Source: an uncultured Chlamydiae bacterium
GTDB taxonomy: Bacteria; Chlamydiota; Chlamydiia; Chlamydiales; CACLRR01
Length of the DNA: 55,396 nt
Assembly: GCA_902609415.1 (NCBI GenBank)
Contig: CACLRR010000005.1
Location: 1 to 55,396 of the forward strand
Direction of reading: 5' to 3'
Part shown: positions 8,158-16,383 of the stretch, piece after piece
How the letters are laid out: each line of letters opens with the position of its first letter
Numbering within the stretch: position 1 is the stretch's first letter
Notes under the pieces: generated by a model
What the model was told of the DNA's origin: nothing
The model's input: only the letters and a program-made list of their open reading frames with translations
Database searches by the model: none
Made by a program: the position numbers and the translations under genes

Positions 8158-8322
8158 GATTGTTTCCTGCTATTTTATTATAATATAGTTAATTTCTAAT
8201 TAATTATATTATAACATAACATGTGACTTACCGTCTGGGATGCATTATATCATAGGACTTGACAGTTCGTGAAAATTAACAGATTGGCTTTCTAATGAGC
8301 TCTGGTTTTGAAATTTACAGAT

Positions 8323-8356
8323 AAACTTGTGGTAGCATATATTCTACCACAAGTTT
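8323..8356 (-). terminator. Hairpin downstream of DUF2177/Pal operon
   Basis: A perfect 13-base inverted repeat (AAACTTGTGGTAG / CTACCACAAGTTT) encloses an 8-base loop about 65 bases beyond the stop at 8423. There is no long T run, so efficiency is uncertain. Confidence 0.55.
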
Positions 8357-8422
8357 ATTGTTACTTAGATTTTAATAGTGCGTGTATTAAGTTGGTTTCT
8401 GTAAATAAACACATCTAATAGA

Positions 8423-8830
8423 TTAGTTTGGTATTTTCCATGATGAAGCCAATCCATATGTAATTAAACAAGTGGCATCAGAGACAAATGCGCCCCAGAC
8501 TAAATCATAAACAACAAACTTTATAGGCCAGTCCTTTAAAGTAGCAAGATTAGTTAGATCATAAGTTGCATAAGAAACAAGACCAAAAATAGCTCCGTTT
8601 AGAATTAATAAGAACCAGTTACCATGCTTAAGTGCTGGTATAATTGCAAAATAGACTAATCCAAAAATGTATATAAGATACAGGAGGATCTCTGGTAACC
8701 AATTAATGTTATTGGCCATAAGATGCCCTATTTGCTCTTGATAGAACTCTTTTGCTATAACTCTAACCGACAAAAGATCTAAAACAACAAAAACAATAAA
8801 TGCAATGACATATACTTTAAAAAACCTCAT
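8423..8830 (-). CDS. DUF2177 family membrane protein, copy 1
   Basis: The protein is 135 residues with about four hydrophobic segments. The DUF2177 hallmarks are visible: an N-terminal helix with VVLDLL, then FYQEQIGHLM, and the C-terminal segment SYATYDLTNLATLKDWP followed by DLVWGAFVSDATCLITYG. The family is an inner-membrane protein of unknown function. It lies 12 bases downstream of the Pal-like gene on the same strand and probably shares its transcript. A close paralogue sits at 10386-10793, and similarity continues past both stop codons, so a segment was duplicated. Confidence 0.85.
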   Translation of the reverse strand: MRFFKVYVIAFIVFVVLDLLSVRVIAKEFYQEQIGHLMANNINWLPEILLYLIYIFGLVYFAIIPALKHGNWFLLILNGAIFGLVSYATYDLTNLATLKDWPIKFVVYDLVWGAFVSDATCLITYGLASSWKIPN

Positions 8831-8842
8831 AATATTAATAAT

Positions 8843-9370
8843 TTATTGCGCTCTAATTTCTACTCTTCTATTAGTCCTGTCTCCTTCTTCAGTGTTGTCA
8901 TTATTGATAGGTCTTTCCTTACCATAACTTATTGTAGTAATTCTCTTTCCTTCTACTCCTATTGCAATCAAATAATCTCTTACTGCCAATGCCCTTCTCT
9001 CTCCTAGGGCCAGATTATATTCCCTAGTACCTCTTTCATCACAATGTCCTTCTACTATTATATAAGCATTAGGATGATTCGATAAATAGATTAAAAGACT
9101 GTCTAATTTTTTTTTATGTTCTTGAGTCAATACTCCGCTATCGAAGTCAAATCCATATAAATTTATTTTTTTTTCAGTTTTTATAGGCTTAGAGATTGGA
9201 GTTTTCACGGAAGGTTTTGGGGTTAGATATGAGCTAAGAGCTTCTGATATCGGATTAAAAAAAACTACCACTAATATTGCTATAGTAATAAGTACATACA
9301 AAAAATTTTCAATAAAAGGGCTTTTACATTCTCCCTCATTACATTTCTTCTTATTATTTGTTTTTTTCAT
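8843..9370 (-). CDS. OmpA/Pal-like peptidoglycan-binding membrane protein
   Basis: The protein is 175 residues. One membrane helix (about 22-40, LYVLITIAILVVVFF) follows a Lys/Cys-rich start. The OmpA C-terminal domain (about 70-175) carries EGHCDERGTREYNLALGERR and ends DRTNRRVEIRAQ, which matches the diaminopimelate-binding Asp and Arg positions of Pal. Unlike true Pal there is no lipobox, so the protein is probably anchored in the inner membrane by the helix and contacts peptidoglycan from there. It has a TGATAAAAT promoter element (9410-9418) and an AAGGA site. Its upstream region is duplicated before the lytic transglycosylase gene. Confidence 0.88.
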   Translation of the reverse strand: MKKTNNKKKCNEGECKSPFIENFLYVLITIAILVVVFFNPISEALSSYLTPKPSVKTPISKPIKTEKKINLYGFDFDSGVLTQEHKKKLDSLLIYLSNHPNAYIIVEGHCDERGTREYNLALGERRALAVRDYLIAIGVEGKRITTISYGKERPINNDNTEEGDRTNRRVEIRAQ

Positions 9371-9409
9371 TATTTATTCCTTTTTTTTATAATATTTTAT
9401 TTTATTTTT

Positions 9410-9418
9410 ATTTTATCA
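9410..9418 (-). promoter_or_regulatory. Extended -10 promoter element
   Basis: The minus strand reads TGATAAAAT about 40 bases before the start of the Pal-like gene, with an A-rich leader between. Confidence 0.5.
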
Positions 9419-9508
9419 AAACAAAAAATTTCACCATGTTATTATGATTTTATTTAAACATTGATTGCTGTAACACGTAATTTTATATCCCCATTAAATG
9501 CTGCAAAA
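9418..9508 (-). repeat. Duplicated upstream block, copy 1
   Basis: This resembles 10188-10269 closely: both contain GTTATTATG, TTGATTGC and TTTTATATCCCCATTAAA in the same order and spacing. It lies upstream of the Pal-like gene. Confidence 0.75.
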
Positions 9509-9641
9509 CGCCACCTAAAAAGAATAGACAATGTAAATCAAACAACTATAGGCATTCTATACGACCACAGGCCTAATACGTGAAAAGCACCAAAGTAATA
9601 TAGCTAATTTACTAAAGACAGTTCTATCCTTATTATAGGTG

Positions 9642-10151
9642 TCACATTACTTGATCTCTTATTTTTTTCTTAACATATTGAAGGTAATCTTGAGCTGTCT
9701 TAATTCCTGGATTCTCTTTCAAATAAGTGTTTGCAGCTGCTTTACTATCATGTTGTTTGTAATAGTCGTACATATTAGTAGGTGTCATTTTTCTTAGCTT
9801 ATTGACACCTTTCAAATAGTACTTACTGTTAGAGCCTACTTCTGGGTAGCCAAAAACAGCATTTGCAGATGCTCCTGGCATGAATTGAATGAGACCAGTG
9901 GCTTTAGTATATGGATTCTGGATAGTACTTGAGAAATTTGATTCGAAGAAAATCTCATCTGCTAGCCATTCAGGATTAGATATTTCTAGCTTAGAAGATA
10001 CCTCAATGATTTTCTTAGCTAATTTATAACAGCACTTACCCTTATATTTTTTATAGATAGCTTTTGCTTCTATTTGCGACTTGTCGACAAACAAGAAAAC
10101 ACATAGAAAAAACATTAAAACAAAGAAAATGTTATTTAATAAATTATTCAT
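9642..10151 (-). CDS. Lytic transglycosylase-like (SLT) protein
   Basis: The protein is 169 residues. A hydrophobic N-terminal segment (about 4-22) serves as a signal or anchor. The SLT lysozyme-like domain shows the catalytic Glu E70 in FFESNFSST, then GLIQFMPG at 86-93, the family's GLMQ-type motif. Such enzymes cleave the MurNAc-GlcNAc bond of peptidoglycan, often to open the wall for secretion systems or division. That matters in Chlamydiae, which make very little peptidoglycan. It lies between two DUF2177 copies and next to the Pal-like gene, so this is a small wall-related cluster. The promoter element is at 10181-10189. Confidence 0.8.
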   Translation of the reverse strand: MNNLLNNIFFVLMFFLCVFLFVDKSQIEAKAIYKKYKGKCCYKLAKKIIEVSSKLEISNPEWLADEIFFESNFSSTIQNPYTKATGLIQFMPGASANAVFGYPEVGSNSKYYLKGVNKLRKMTPTNMYDYYKQHDSKAAANTYLKENPGIKTAQDYLQYVKKKIRDQVM

Positions 10152-10180
10152 ATTTCTTTATTTTGTTATTATTTATTTTC

Positions 10181-10189
10181 ATTTTAACA
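10181..10189 (-). promoter_or_regulatory. Extended -10 promoter element
   Basis: The minus strand reads TGTTAAAAT about 30 bases upstream of the lytic transglycosylase start at 10151. Confidence 0.5.
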
Positions 10190-10269
10190 AAACAATGGAT
10201 TTCAACGCGTTATTATGGTTTTAGGGAAAGATTGATTGCAGTAACCCCTCATTTTATATCCCCATTAAA
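10188..10269 (-). repeat. Duplicated upstream block, copy 2
   Basis: Counterpart of 9418-9508, placed upstream of the lytic transglycosylase gene. Confidence 0.75.
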
Positions 10270-10385
10270 GGAGTCTGGGGCAATTGCAGGAGATACTTCA
10301 GCTCAACAATTGAAATTTAGCAATTGAAGGCAAAAACAGATAGCACACATAGGGTTTGGATTTCTATATACCCACATCTAATAGA

Positions 10386-10793
10386 TTAGTTTGGTGTTTT
10401 CCAAGATGAGGCTAATCCATATGTAATTAAGCAGGTAGCAGCTGAGATAAATGTCCCCCAGATTAGATCGTAAATAACCATCCTTAGAGGCCAGTCCCTT
10501 AAAGTAGCAAGATTGGTTAGATCATAAGTTGCATAAGAAACAAGCCCGAAAAGAGCTCCATTACCAAGTGCTAAGACCCAGTTACCATCATTAAGTGCTG
10601 GCATAATCGAAAAATAGACTAATCCTAGAATATAAATGATATAGAAAAAGATCGCGGATAACCAATTGACTTTAGTTGCCATAAGATGCCCTATTTGTTC
10701 TTGGTAGAAGTCTTTTGCTATAACTCCAAGCCATAACAGGTCAACAACAAAAAAAATAACAAGTGCGATAAGATATACCTTAACCCCGTGCAT
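10386..10793 (-). CDS. DUF2177 family membrane protein, copy 2
   Basis: This 135-residue protein has the same length as copy 1 and aligns with it end to end (FYQEQIGHLMATKVNWL, SYATYDLTNLATLRDWP, ITYGLASSWKTPN). The stop and about 15 bases beyond it (CATCTAATAGATTAGTTTGG) are also conserved between the copies. It has CTCC (GGAG on the minus strand) close to the ATG. The function is unknown; both copies are integral membrane proteins. The two copies flank the Pal-like and transglycosylase genes. Confidence 0.85.
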   Translation of the reverse strand: MHGVKVYLIALVIFFVVDLLWLGVIAKDFYQEQIGHLMATKVNWLSAIFFYIIYILGLVYFSIMPALNDGNWVLALGNGALFGLVSYATYDLTNLATLRDWPLRMVIYDLIWGTFISAATCLITYGLASSWKTPN

Positions 10794-10986
10794 AATAATA
10801 CTCCTTTAATACTTTTAGTTATATTGGATGAAAAAAATATAAAATATAAATCATGATTAAATATTCGCTATTAATTTTATATACCAAAAAAAACAATATA
10901 CACTCTAACGACTTTTTAGAAATATAATAATTCGCACAATTTGGACAACCATACAATAGCAATAAACATAATTCAATTAATAGTCC

Positions 10987-11022
10987 CCTTATACCAGGAC
11001 AGTGAAGCCGCCTGGTATAAGG
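10987..11022 (-). terminator. Hairpin downstream of GH7-like gene
   Basis: A perfect 12-base inverted repeat (CCTTATACCAGG / CCTGGTATAAGG) has a 12-base loop, about 40 bases after the stop at 11062. No T run follows. Confidence 0.55.
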
Positions 11023-11061
11023 AAAATAATATAGAAATAATTCTTGAGCAATTGTATGAAT

Positions 11062-12393
11062 TTATTTGTCTGTTTCAGAAGATTTAACTATTGAAATTGT
11101 AACTTCTTCTTTCAGTGGATCTCCTTTGTTTTTAAAAGCAAACTCAAACTGCCAATTTGCAGGAGGTGCTGGGTGCCAAGGTGTTGGGTTACTATAATTG
11201 TTTTGCCAATCTGAAGTAATATGACCAGCTCCACTCCAATAACCATAAGTTTGTGATGCATTTCCATTTACTGGATCGGAACCTTTTGGTCCTAGAGGGT
11301 ATAACGTAAATATTGAAGTACCTCCTATAATATTAGTTTTCATCAACAAAGAATCTTGATCTTTAATAACATAATCACAATCTTCTGCTTGCATACAATA
11401 AGTAGCATTAGCTTTCATGTCTTGACCTGTATTATTAATTACTAACAATTGATTAGTTACCGGATGATCTTCAACTTGCTCAATAGTTTCTTCTATAACT
11501 TCTTCTATAACTTCTTCTACTTCTTCTATAACTTCTTCTACTTCTTCTATTACCGGAGCTTCTAATACACCATCAGCGACAACTTCAATATCATATACTT
11601 TAAACCAATCTGATGTAGTACATAAATCACCAAATTTACAAGACCAATCATACCATTGATGATCTGAACCTGGAGCCCATGATGCTTTTAAATCTTGCCA
11701 TTGACTTAATATAAGCCAATAACCTTGTTGTCTTCCTTTTTCCCATCTTTCTAGTGCATCAGTATCAAAAGTAGTTGAACCTTGATAACCTGGTCCCATA
11801 GTGTAAACTACAACATCATCAACTCCATCTTGTGAAAGAGTTATTGTCATTCCATTGCTATCGAAATCAGCTACCATATTGACTGGTTTTTCAACTTTAA
11901 TATCACCCCATGATTTAATACCATTTGCTGGCGCTAAGTTAGGATAACATCTTTTTTGATCAGATGAATAACTATATTGATAATTTTGTGCCGCCGCTTG
12001 ACTACCGTCTCCTATATGCATTGTATGTTGAAATACAACATTTTTATTAGCTTCAAACAAATCAACTTCTTGACAATTCCAGTCTGGATTATTTCCACCT
12101 GCATCACAATAATTTGCACCAAATGGTTGAAGTTCTGGGTTATTAGGATTATTTACCATATGAAAAGCATTAATAACAAAATCACTCGAAAGATTACTCA
12201 ACTCAAGAGTAGCTTTTATTTGTGAAATACCCTTATATCCATGTTTTGAAACAACTCTACCAGATCCTTCTGCAATATCTGTTCCAAATTGTACAGAACC
12301 TTTATCAATAATTATCTCTCCACAAGTGGGCTTTTCTGATACAAATTCTGGTTTGTAAGTTGAACCTTCTGATTTATCTTTTTTATTTACCAT
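11062..12393 (-). CDS. GH7-like (clan GH-B) protein with acidic linker
   Basis: The protein is 443 residues. The centre of domain 1 is QEVDLFEAN (108-116). It matches the E-x-D-x-x-E active site of clan GH-B glycosidases and is closest to the EMDIWEAN of GH7 cellobiohydrolases; E109 would be nucleophile and E114 acid/base. Further Trp and Cys (C96, C107, C149, C252, C258) and a WLILSQWQD strand fit a secreted jelly-roll glycanase. A linker at 281-308 is a run of EEV/EEVI repeats. A second beta-rich domain follows (314-440). No classical signal peptide is seen, so export would need another route. The promoter element is TGTTAAAAT (12427-12435) and the ribosome site is AAAGGAG. It could instead be a non-enzymatic lectin-like member. 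Confidence 0.7.
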   Translation of the reverse strand: MVNKKDKSEGSTYKPEFVSEKPTCGEIIIDKGSVQFGTDIAEGSGRVVSKHGYKGISQIKATLELSNLSSDFVINAFHMVNNPNNPELQPFGANYCDAGGNNPDWNCQEVDLFEANKNVVFQHTMHIGDGSQAAAQNYQYSYSSDQKRCYPNLAPANGIKSWGDIKVEKPVNMVADFDSNGMTITLSQDGVDDVVVYTMGPGYQGSTTFDTDALERWEKGRQQGYWLILSQWQDLKASWAPGSDHQWYDWSCKFGDLCTTSDWFKVYDIEVVADGVLEAPVIEEVEEVIEEVEEVIEEVIEETIEQVEDHPVTNQLLVINNTGQDMKANATYCMQAEDCDYVIKDQDSLLMKTNIIGGTSIFTLYPLGPKGSDPVNGNASQTYGYWSGAGHITSDWQNNYSNPTPWHPAPPANWQFEFAFKNKGDPLKEEVTISIVKSSETDK

Positions 12394-12426
12394 AGTATTA
12401 TTCTCCTTTATTTATTATTTATTTGT

Positions 12427-12435
12427 ATTTTAACA
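12427..12435 (-). promoter_or_regulatory. Extended -10 promoter element
   Basis: The minus strand reads TGTTAAAAT, 34 bases before the ATG of the GH7-like gene. Confidence 0.5.
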
Positions 12436-12882
12436 TATCACCATAATTAGACATTTAAGACCTGAAAAAAAGAGAATGCCCCTTCATATAATCTTTAGCG
12501 CTTTTTTGCTTTCTCAATAAGCTCTTCAATAGGTCCAACAATAAAAAAATGCGATCTCTCGCATATCATCAAGCTTCCTAGCTAAGATTTACTTAACCCC
12601 ATCAATACATGCCTGGCAGCTAGTCCAGTAAATTATTCTGTAAAAAAAAATGATTATGATATGAATCTTTAAATCTTAGCCGCTCGTACTACAACTAGTT
12701 TGTCATCTTTCAGAAAGGTCATCGAATCCTAGTCTTGCTATAATATCCCCTTAATTCTTTATAGGAATCGACTGTGCTTTTTAAACTAATCCAGTTGGCT
12801 CTGAATCGAGTGTCAGTATAGAATAAGGCTTTTAGATATAGCAACTCCTGTTAATCTTTCCTTATTAGCTATATAATTTAAA

Positions 12883-12938
12883 TTACCTTGATAGTTCACT
12901 CTAAAAATTACTGATTTAGAGCAAGACTATCAAGGTAA
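12883..12938 (-). terminator. Hairpin downstream of small membrane gene
   Basis: A long inverted repeat (TTACCTTGATAGT ... ACTATCAAGGTAA) has partly paired inner arms (CTCTAAA / TTTAGAG). It lies 17 bases beyond the stop at 12955. Confidence 0.65.
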
Positions 12939-12954
12939 CTATACTCATTACTTG

Positions 12955-13170
12955 TTATTTATTAAATAGTGCAAGTATGACACCTGCCGCTAATAATCCG
13001 ACTATACCGCTATCACCTAAGCTTCCAATCAAGCTAGTAATATTACCAACGACATCTCCTATGAAAGGAGCACCTGCTGGACTAATAAGATTTATTATAA
13101 TACCTAAAGCAAGCAAGGAAACTCCTATTTCTGTAATAGACGTTATAAAGCCTTTAATGTCATTCATCAT
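12955..13170 (-). CDS. Small two-helix membrane protein 1
   Basis: The protein is 71 residues with two hydrophobic helices (about 14-30 and 54-68) separated by a loop. I place the start at the ATG ending at 13170, not at the one four codons upstream, because GGAG lies inside the longer version at ideal spacing (6 bases). The segment NITSLIGSLGDSGIVGLLAAG matches NLASFLSNIGDSGIAALIA in the neighbour at 13423-13707, so the two are paralogues. The size and two-helix plan recall holins or pilin-like subunits, but I see no diagnostic residue. The function is unknown. Confidence 0.6.
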   Translation of the reverse strand: MMNDIKGFITSITEIGVSLLALGIIINLISPAGAPFIGDVVGNITSLIGSLGDSGIVGLLAAGVILALFNK

Positions 13171-13422
13171 GTTTTTCTCCATTTTTATTATTAAAATGTT
13201 AATATAAAGAATATTATTTTTTATTATTTTCTTTACATAATATTATAATAACAAATCGTTAATATTCAGTTTCTTAATTGAAGTTAGGGTTAAAAAAACG
13301 ACTTCTTAATTAAAAGAAGCCATTTTTAATAAGATTTAGTTGGGTTATCTTGATAACATGGAGGGAGATAATCACCTCCTTCGCAAATCACTCATTAATT
13401 TTCGTATTCCATTTACCCAATA

Positions 13423-13707
13423 TTACTTTTTATTATCACCTGACTTAAACCTTAAACAGTCATTACGACTAGCGCAGCAATTTCTCCTCCGGAATACGTA
13501 AATTAGAGCAAAAACAGCTATTAGCGCAGCAATACCTGAATCTCCAATATTGGAAAGAAAACTGGCTAAATTAGCTGTTACCTGGGAACCAAAAAGAGCA
13601 CCGTTCTTAGCAAAGAGTATCTCTACAAATATTAATACACCTAGTAGAAGAAAAGATAGTTCCAATAATTCCTTTAAATAAAACTTAATTTTGTTGATAA
13701 TTTCCAT
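13423..13707 (-). CDS. Small two-helix membrane protein 2
   Basis: The protein is 94 residues. Two hydrophobic helices lie at about 15-32 and 57-72, with a shared SNIGDSGIAALIA motif between and within them. The tail is basic and Cys-containing (FRRRNCCASRNDCLRFKSG), which would stay in the cytoplasm by the positive-inside rule. It has AAGGAA before the ATG and a TGATAGAAT element at 13737-13745. It is a paralogue of the 12955-13170 product. Neighbouring wall genes make a membrane-channel or envelope role thinkable, but this is inference. Confidence 0.6.
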   Translation of the reverse strand: MEIINKIKFYLKELLELSFLLLGVLIFVEILFAKNGALFGSQVTANLASFLSNIGDSGIAALIAVFALIYVFRRRNCCASRNDCLRFKSGDNKK

Positions 13708-13736
13708 TATTAATTCCTTTTTTTTATTATATTTTC

Positions 13737-13745
13737 ATTCTATCA
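13737..13745 (-). promoter_or_regulatory. Extended -10 promoter element
   Basis: The minus strand reads TGATAGAAT about 30 bases before the ATG at 13707. Confidence 0.45.
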
Positions 13746-13918
13746 AATGAAGGAATTTATTAGATCAGTTCAAATTGATTACCTCTTAGAACTAGTATGA
13801 TCAGCCAAAATGTCTTAAAAAACACAGAATTAAGAAAGAAGCAAATTAAAAATGTGATGGAATTATGTATATTAACAGAACTCAACCAAGTACTGATTAT
13901 TTCAGAGTAAGTTTTACG

Positions 13919-13942
13919 CAACCGACTCTAACAAGTCGGTTG
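13919..13942 (-). terminator. Hairpin downstream of glutamine synthetase gene
   Basis: CAACCGAC and GTCGGTTG pair perfectly around an 8-base loop, 14 bases beyond the stop at 13956. Only a weak T/A stretch follows. Confidence 0.6.
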
Positions 13943-13955
13943 TGTATTTACCACT

Positions 13956-15269
13956 CTAGTTGTTAGATTTAATTTTTTCATATTCATCTATGAGATGCTC
14001 AGATACGAGGGTTTGAAATTCACCACCTCGAAGGTTTTCTAGTGCCTCTTCCATTGAAGAAGGAAGAGTTTCAATCCCTTTTTCCTCTATAAAAGCCATG
14101 TCTATGTCATATAGATTATCATTCATTTCCTCAACATTAAGCTGATGACCTACACCATAAACACCAGAAATCGCAATAGCAGAAAATGCTAGATAGGGGT
14201 TGCAAGATGGATCAGGAGCTCTCATTTCGACTCTAGCTCCATATTGTGCATTGTTTTCATTGACCTGTGGAATGCGGATAAAAGCCGATCTATTCTGCTT
14301 TCCCCAACAAATGAAAATAGGAGCTTCAAATCCTGGAACCAGACGCTGAAAAGAGTTGTGTGAGCCGTTAATCCACGAAGAAAATTCCTTAGCCATAACT
14401 ATATTTCCGCTTACAAACGATCTTGCAAAATCTGATAGATAATGCTCCCCTTTTGGGTCATGAAAAAGATTGATCTTAGTTTTAGGATTGATGACGCTAT
14501 AGTGGATGTGCATACCAGATCCATTAACATCTGAAATGGGCTTAGGAACAAAAGAAGCTTTGAGGCCTCTAGCTGCTGCAGTACGTTTAATAAAGTGTTT
14601 TGTAAGAACGATATTATCAGCAATATCTAGAGCATCTCCGTATTTCAAGACAACTTCATACTGTCCACCTGCAACTTCATGATGAAATTTTTCAAATGGT
14701 ATATTTGCCTCTTTTAGAGCTTTCATAATATCATATTTCAGCTGATCTTCTTGATAGCCTAAAGGATCGCAATACTTCGCGTCATCTAATGGACAACCAT
14801 TACTATCAAAAATAAAAAACTCTAGCTCTACACCCGTGATTAGCTGTGTATCTTCTAAAGCCAATTCATCCTTCAGGGTCTTTAATAAAACTCTGGGAGA
14901 TGCTGCATAGGGCGTCTCTTCGTCCTCAAAAATATCACAAAAAATGAGCGCTGATTTTTCAACATACAGGCTATCTGGAAGAGGTCTAAATGTTCTAAAA
15001 TCTGGCTGTAGATGCATATCACTCATTGAAATTGTTGTATTTCCAGGAATAGATGATCCATCAAATTTAAGCCCATTTTCTAATGCAGATTCTACTCTAT
15101 CTGCTGGGAGCGATATAGAGCGGATTTCTCCTTCAAGATCAGTAAATATGAAATCCACAACCTCAATGTTTTGCTGTTCAATGATCCTTAAAATTTCATT
15201 ATTTTTTGCATTTAGTCCGGTTATAAGCGTTAAGCACAATAAAAACTGATACTTCATATATTTCTTCAA
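13956..15269 (-). CDS. glnA: Type I glutamine synthetase with signal peptide
   Basis: This enzyme joins glutamate and ammonia to glutamine with ATP. The body has the short GSI-alpha plan and its motifs: DGSSIPG (70-76), GVELEFFIF (146-154), HHEVAGGQYE (196-205), NGSGMHIH (249-256), then NSFQRLVPGFEAPI, NRSAFIRIP and RAPDPSCNPYLAF. The start is decisive: GGGAGG stands 5 bases before a TTG at 15267-15269. It gives MKKYMKYQFLLCLTLITGLNA, a textbook signal peptide with a lysine start, hydrophobic core and small residues before the cut. Glutamine synthetases are normally cytosolic, so an exported one is odd. The next ATG (15257) also keeps the hydrophobic core. No adenylylation-site tyrosine motif of the long GSI-beta type is seen. 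Confidence 0.92.
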   Translation of the reverse strand: MKKYMKYQFLLCLTLITGLNAKNNEILRIIEQQNIEVVDFIFTDLEGEIRSISLPADRVESALENGLKFDGSSIPGNTTISMSDMHLQPDFRTFRPLPDSLYVEKSALIFCDIFEDEETPYAASPRVLLKTLKDELALEDTQLITGVELEFFIFDSNGCPLDDAKYCDPLGYQEDQLKYDIMKALKEANIPFEKFHHEVAGGQYEVVLKYGDALDIADNIVLTKHFIKRTAAARGLKASFVPKPISDVNGSGMHIHYSVINPKTKINLFHDPKGEHYLSDFARSFVSGNIVMAKEFSSWINGSHNSFQRLVPGFEAPIFICWGKQNRSAFIRIPQVNENNAQYGARVEMRAPDPSCNPYLAFSAIAISGVYGVGHQLNVEEMNDNLYDIDMAFIEEKGIETLPSSMEEALENLRGGEFQTLVSEHLIDEYEKIKSNN

Positions 15270-15437
15270 TGTAGCCTCCCTGTTTAAAGTTCCAGGCAAA
15301 CATATAGAAGTGATTTTTTTTTATCAAAGAGATATTTTAATTCATAATTCTAAGAGCAACTTCCTTACTAAATTAAAATAAAAACTTTATAAAAGCATGA
15401 ATTATAATAACTTATATTTGATATTATAACTAGTTCG

Positions 15438-15446
15438 TGTTATAAT
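15438..15446 (+). promoter_or_regulatory. Extended -10 promoter element
   Basis: TGTTATAAT lies 33 bases before the ATG at 15479. Confidence 0.5.
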
Positions 15447-15478
15447 ATTGATATAATTAACAAATTTTGGGTTTTATT

Positions 15479-16360
15479 ATGATACATTCTTGTACTGCTG
15501 GAGACCATTATGAACAAGGCTCAACACTTAAAACCACTGGGCGTCTAATTGCTGTAGTAGCCGCGGTAGCATTGGGCTTTTTTTGCGGACATTTAATAGG
15601 TGCTGGGATCGGACTAGCAGCTGGATTCTTAGGGTATTGTTTCACAAGACCATCTAAATCAGAAGAAAGAGCAAGGACGGAAGCTGTTTTTGTAGGAAAC
15701 ATATCCCGCAACCCTCATACAGCCACTCAAAGAAGAGATACAAGGGAAGGATTCAGATCAGGAGATTCATCGATGAGTCAAGGGTTACGTAGAAGAACAC
15801 CTGGAGCTAATAGAACTTCTTTAACTACTACTCAAACTGATAGGAGAGTTTTACAACAACCAGTTCTTGCAAGAGTAAGGCAAGGAGCATCAAAAGTTCA
15901 GCAAAATTTGATTGAAGCATTGTCAAAAAAAGGTCATACCGCGAAAGTAATAACAAGTATAGAGGACCAAAAAAACACATTTATTGACAGGCTCGTTTTG
16001 AGAAAAATTGAAAAAACTGAGCAAGTTCTAGCAGATCATAATGCTAGAACAAAAGACGATTTGGAGGAAATACTTAAGAGCCCCCGTCTAGAAACAAAAA
16101 AAAGACAAGAGATATTAAGCTGCATCAACTGCCCCCTAATTACTATTGCGAAAGGAAAAGTCAGCAGGAATTTGAAAGCCGTTGTTTCAATCACTTCAGA
16201 ATATTCAGGTGCTGTATCTATAAAAGTTTCAGAAAACGAGGAATCTATGATCACACCTAAATATTATAAATTACAATTAAAAGAAGATGGGTCAATTACT
16301 TCAGGAGGGGTTCATCTAGGTGTGCTAAAGGACCATCTAATGTTACTGGGGCTAATGTAA
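15479..16360 (+). CDS. Inc-like hypothetical membrane protein
   Basis: The protein is 293 residues. A two-lobed hydrophobic region (about 23-56, LIAVVAAVALGFFC then IGAGIGLAAGFLGYCF) with a very short turn sits near the N-terminus and is followed by a long polar, Arg-rich domain. This is the plan of chlamydial inclusion-membrane (Inc) proteins, which are secreted by type III secretion and expose their tail to the host cytosol. There is no sequence match I can name. I chose ATG 15479 over an in-frame TTG at 15467. The ribosome site is poor, but a TGTTATAAT promoter element precedes it. The Inc call rests on topology only. Confidence 0.65.
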   Translation: MIHSCTAGDHYEQGSTLKTTGRLIAVVAAVALGFFCGHLIGAGIGLAAGFLGYCFTRPSKSEERARTEAVFVGNISRNPHTATQRRDTREGFRSGDSSMSQGLRRRTPGANRTSLTTTQTDRRVLQQPVLARVRQGASKVQQNLIEALSKKGHTAKVITSIEDQKNTFIDRLVLRKIEKTEQVLADHNARTKDDLEEILKSPRLETKKRQEILSCINCPLITIAKGKVSRNLKAVVSITSEYSGAVSIKVSENEESMITPKYYKLQLKEDGSITSGGVHLGVLKDHLMLLGLM

Positions 16361-16383
16361 AAGCCCTAAGGAGTCGGAGCAAT

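Larger units (their letters stand above)
12394..12954. other. Gene-poor stretch
   Basis: It holds the promoter of the GH7-like gene, a hairpin terminator (12883-12938), and a 24-codon minus-strand frame (12495-12569) ending HFFIVGPIEELIEKAKKR. That frame looks like the tail of a lost protein. No intact gene is seen. Confidence 0.5.

Noticed and set aside
12955-13707. VirB2/TrbC-type conjugative pilins
   Set aside because: Two helices are not enough; no other type IV secretion gene is in the window.
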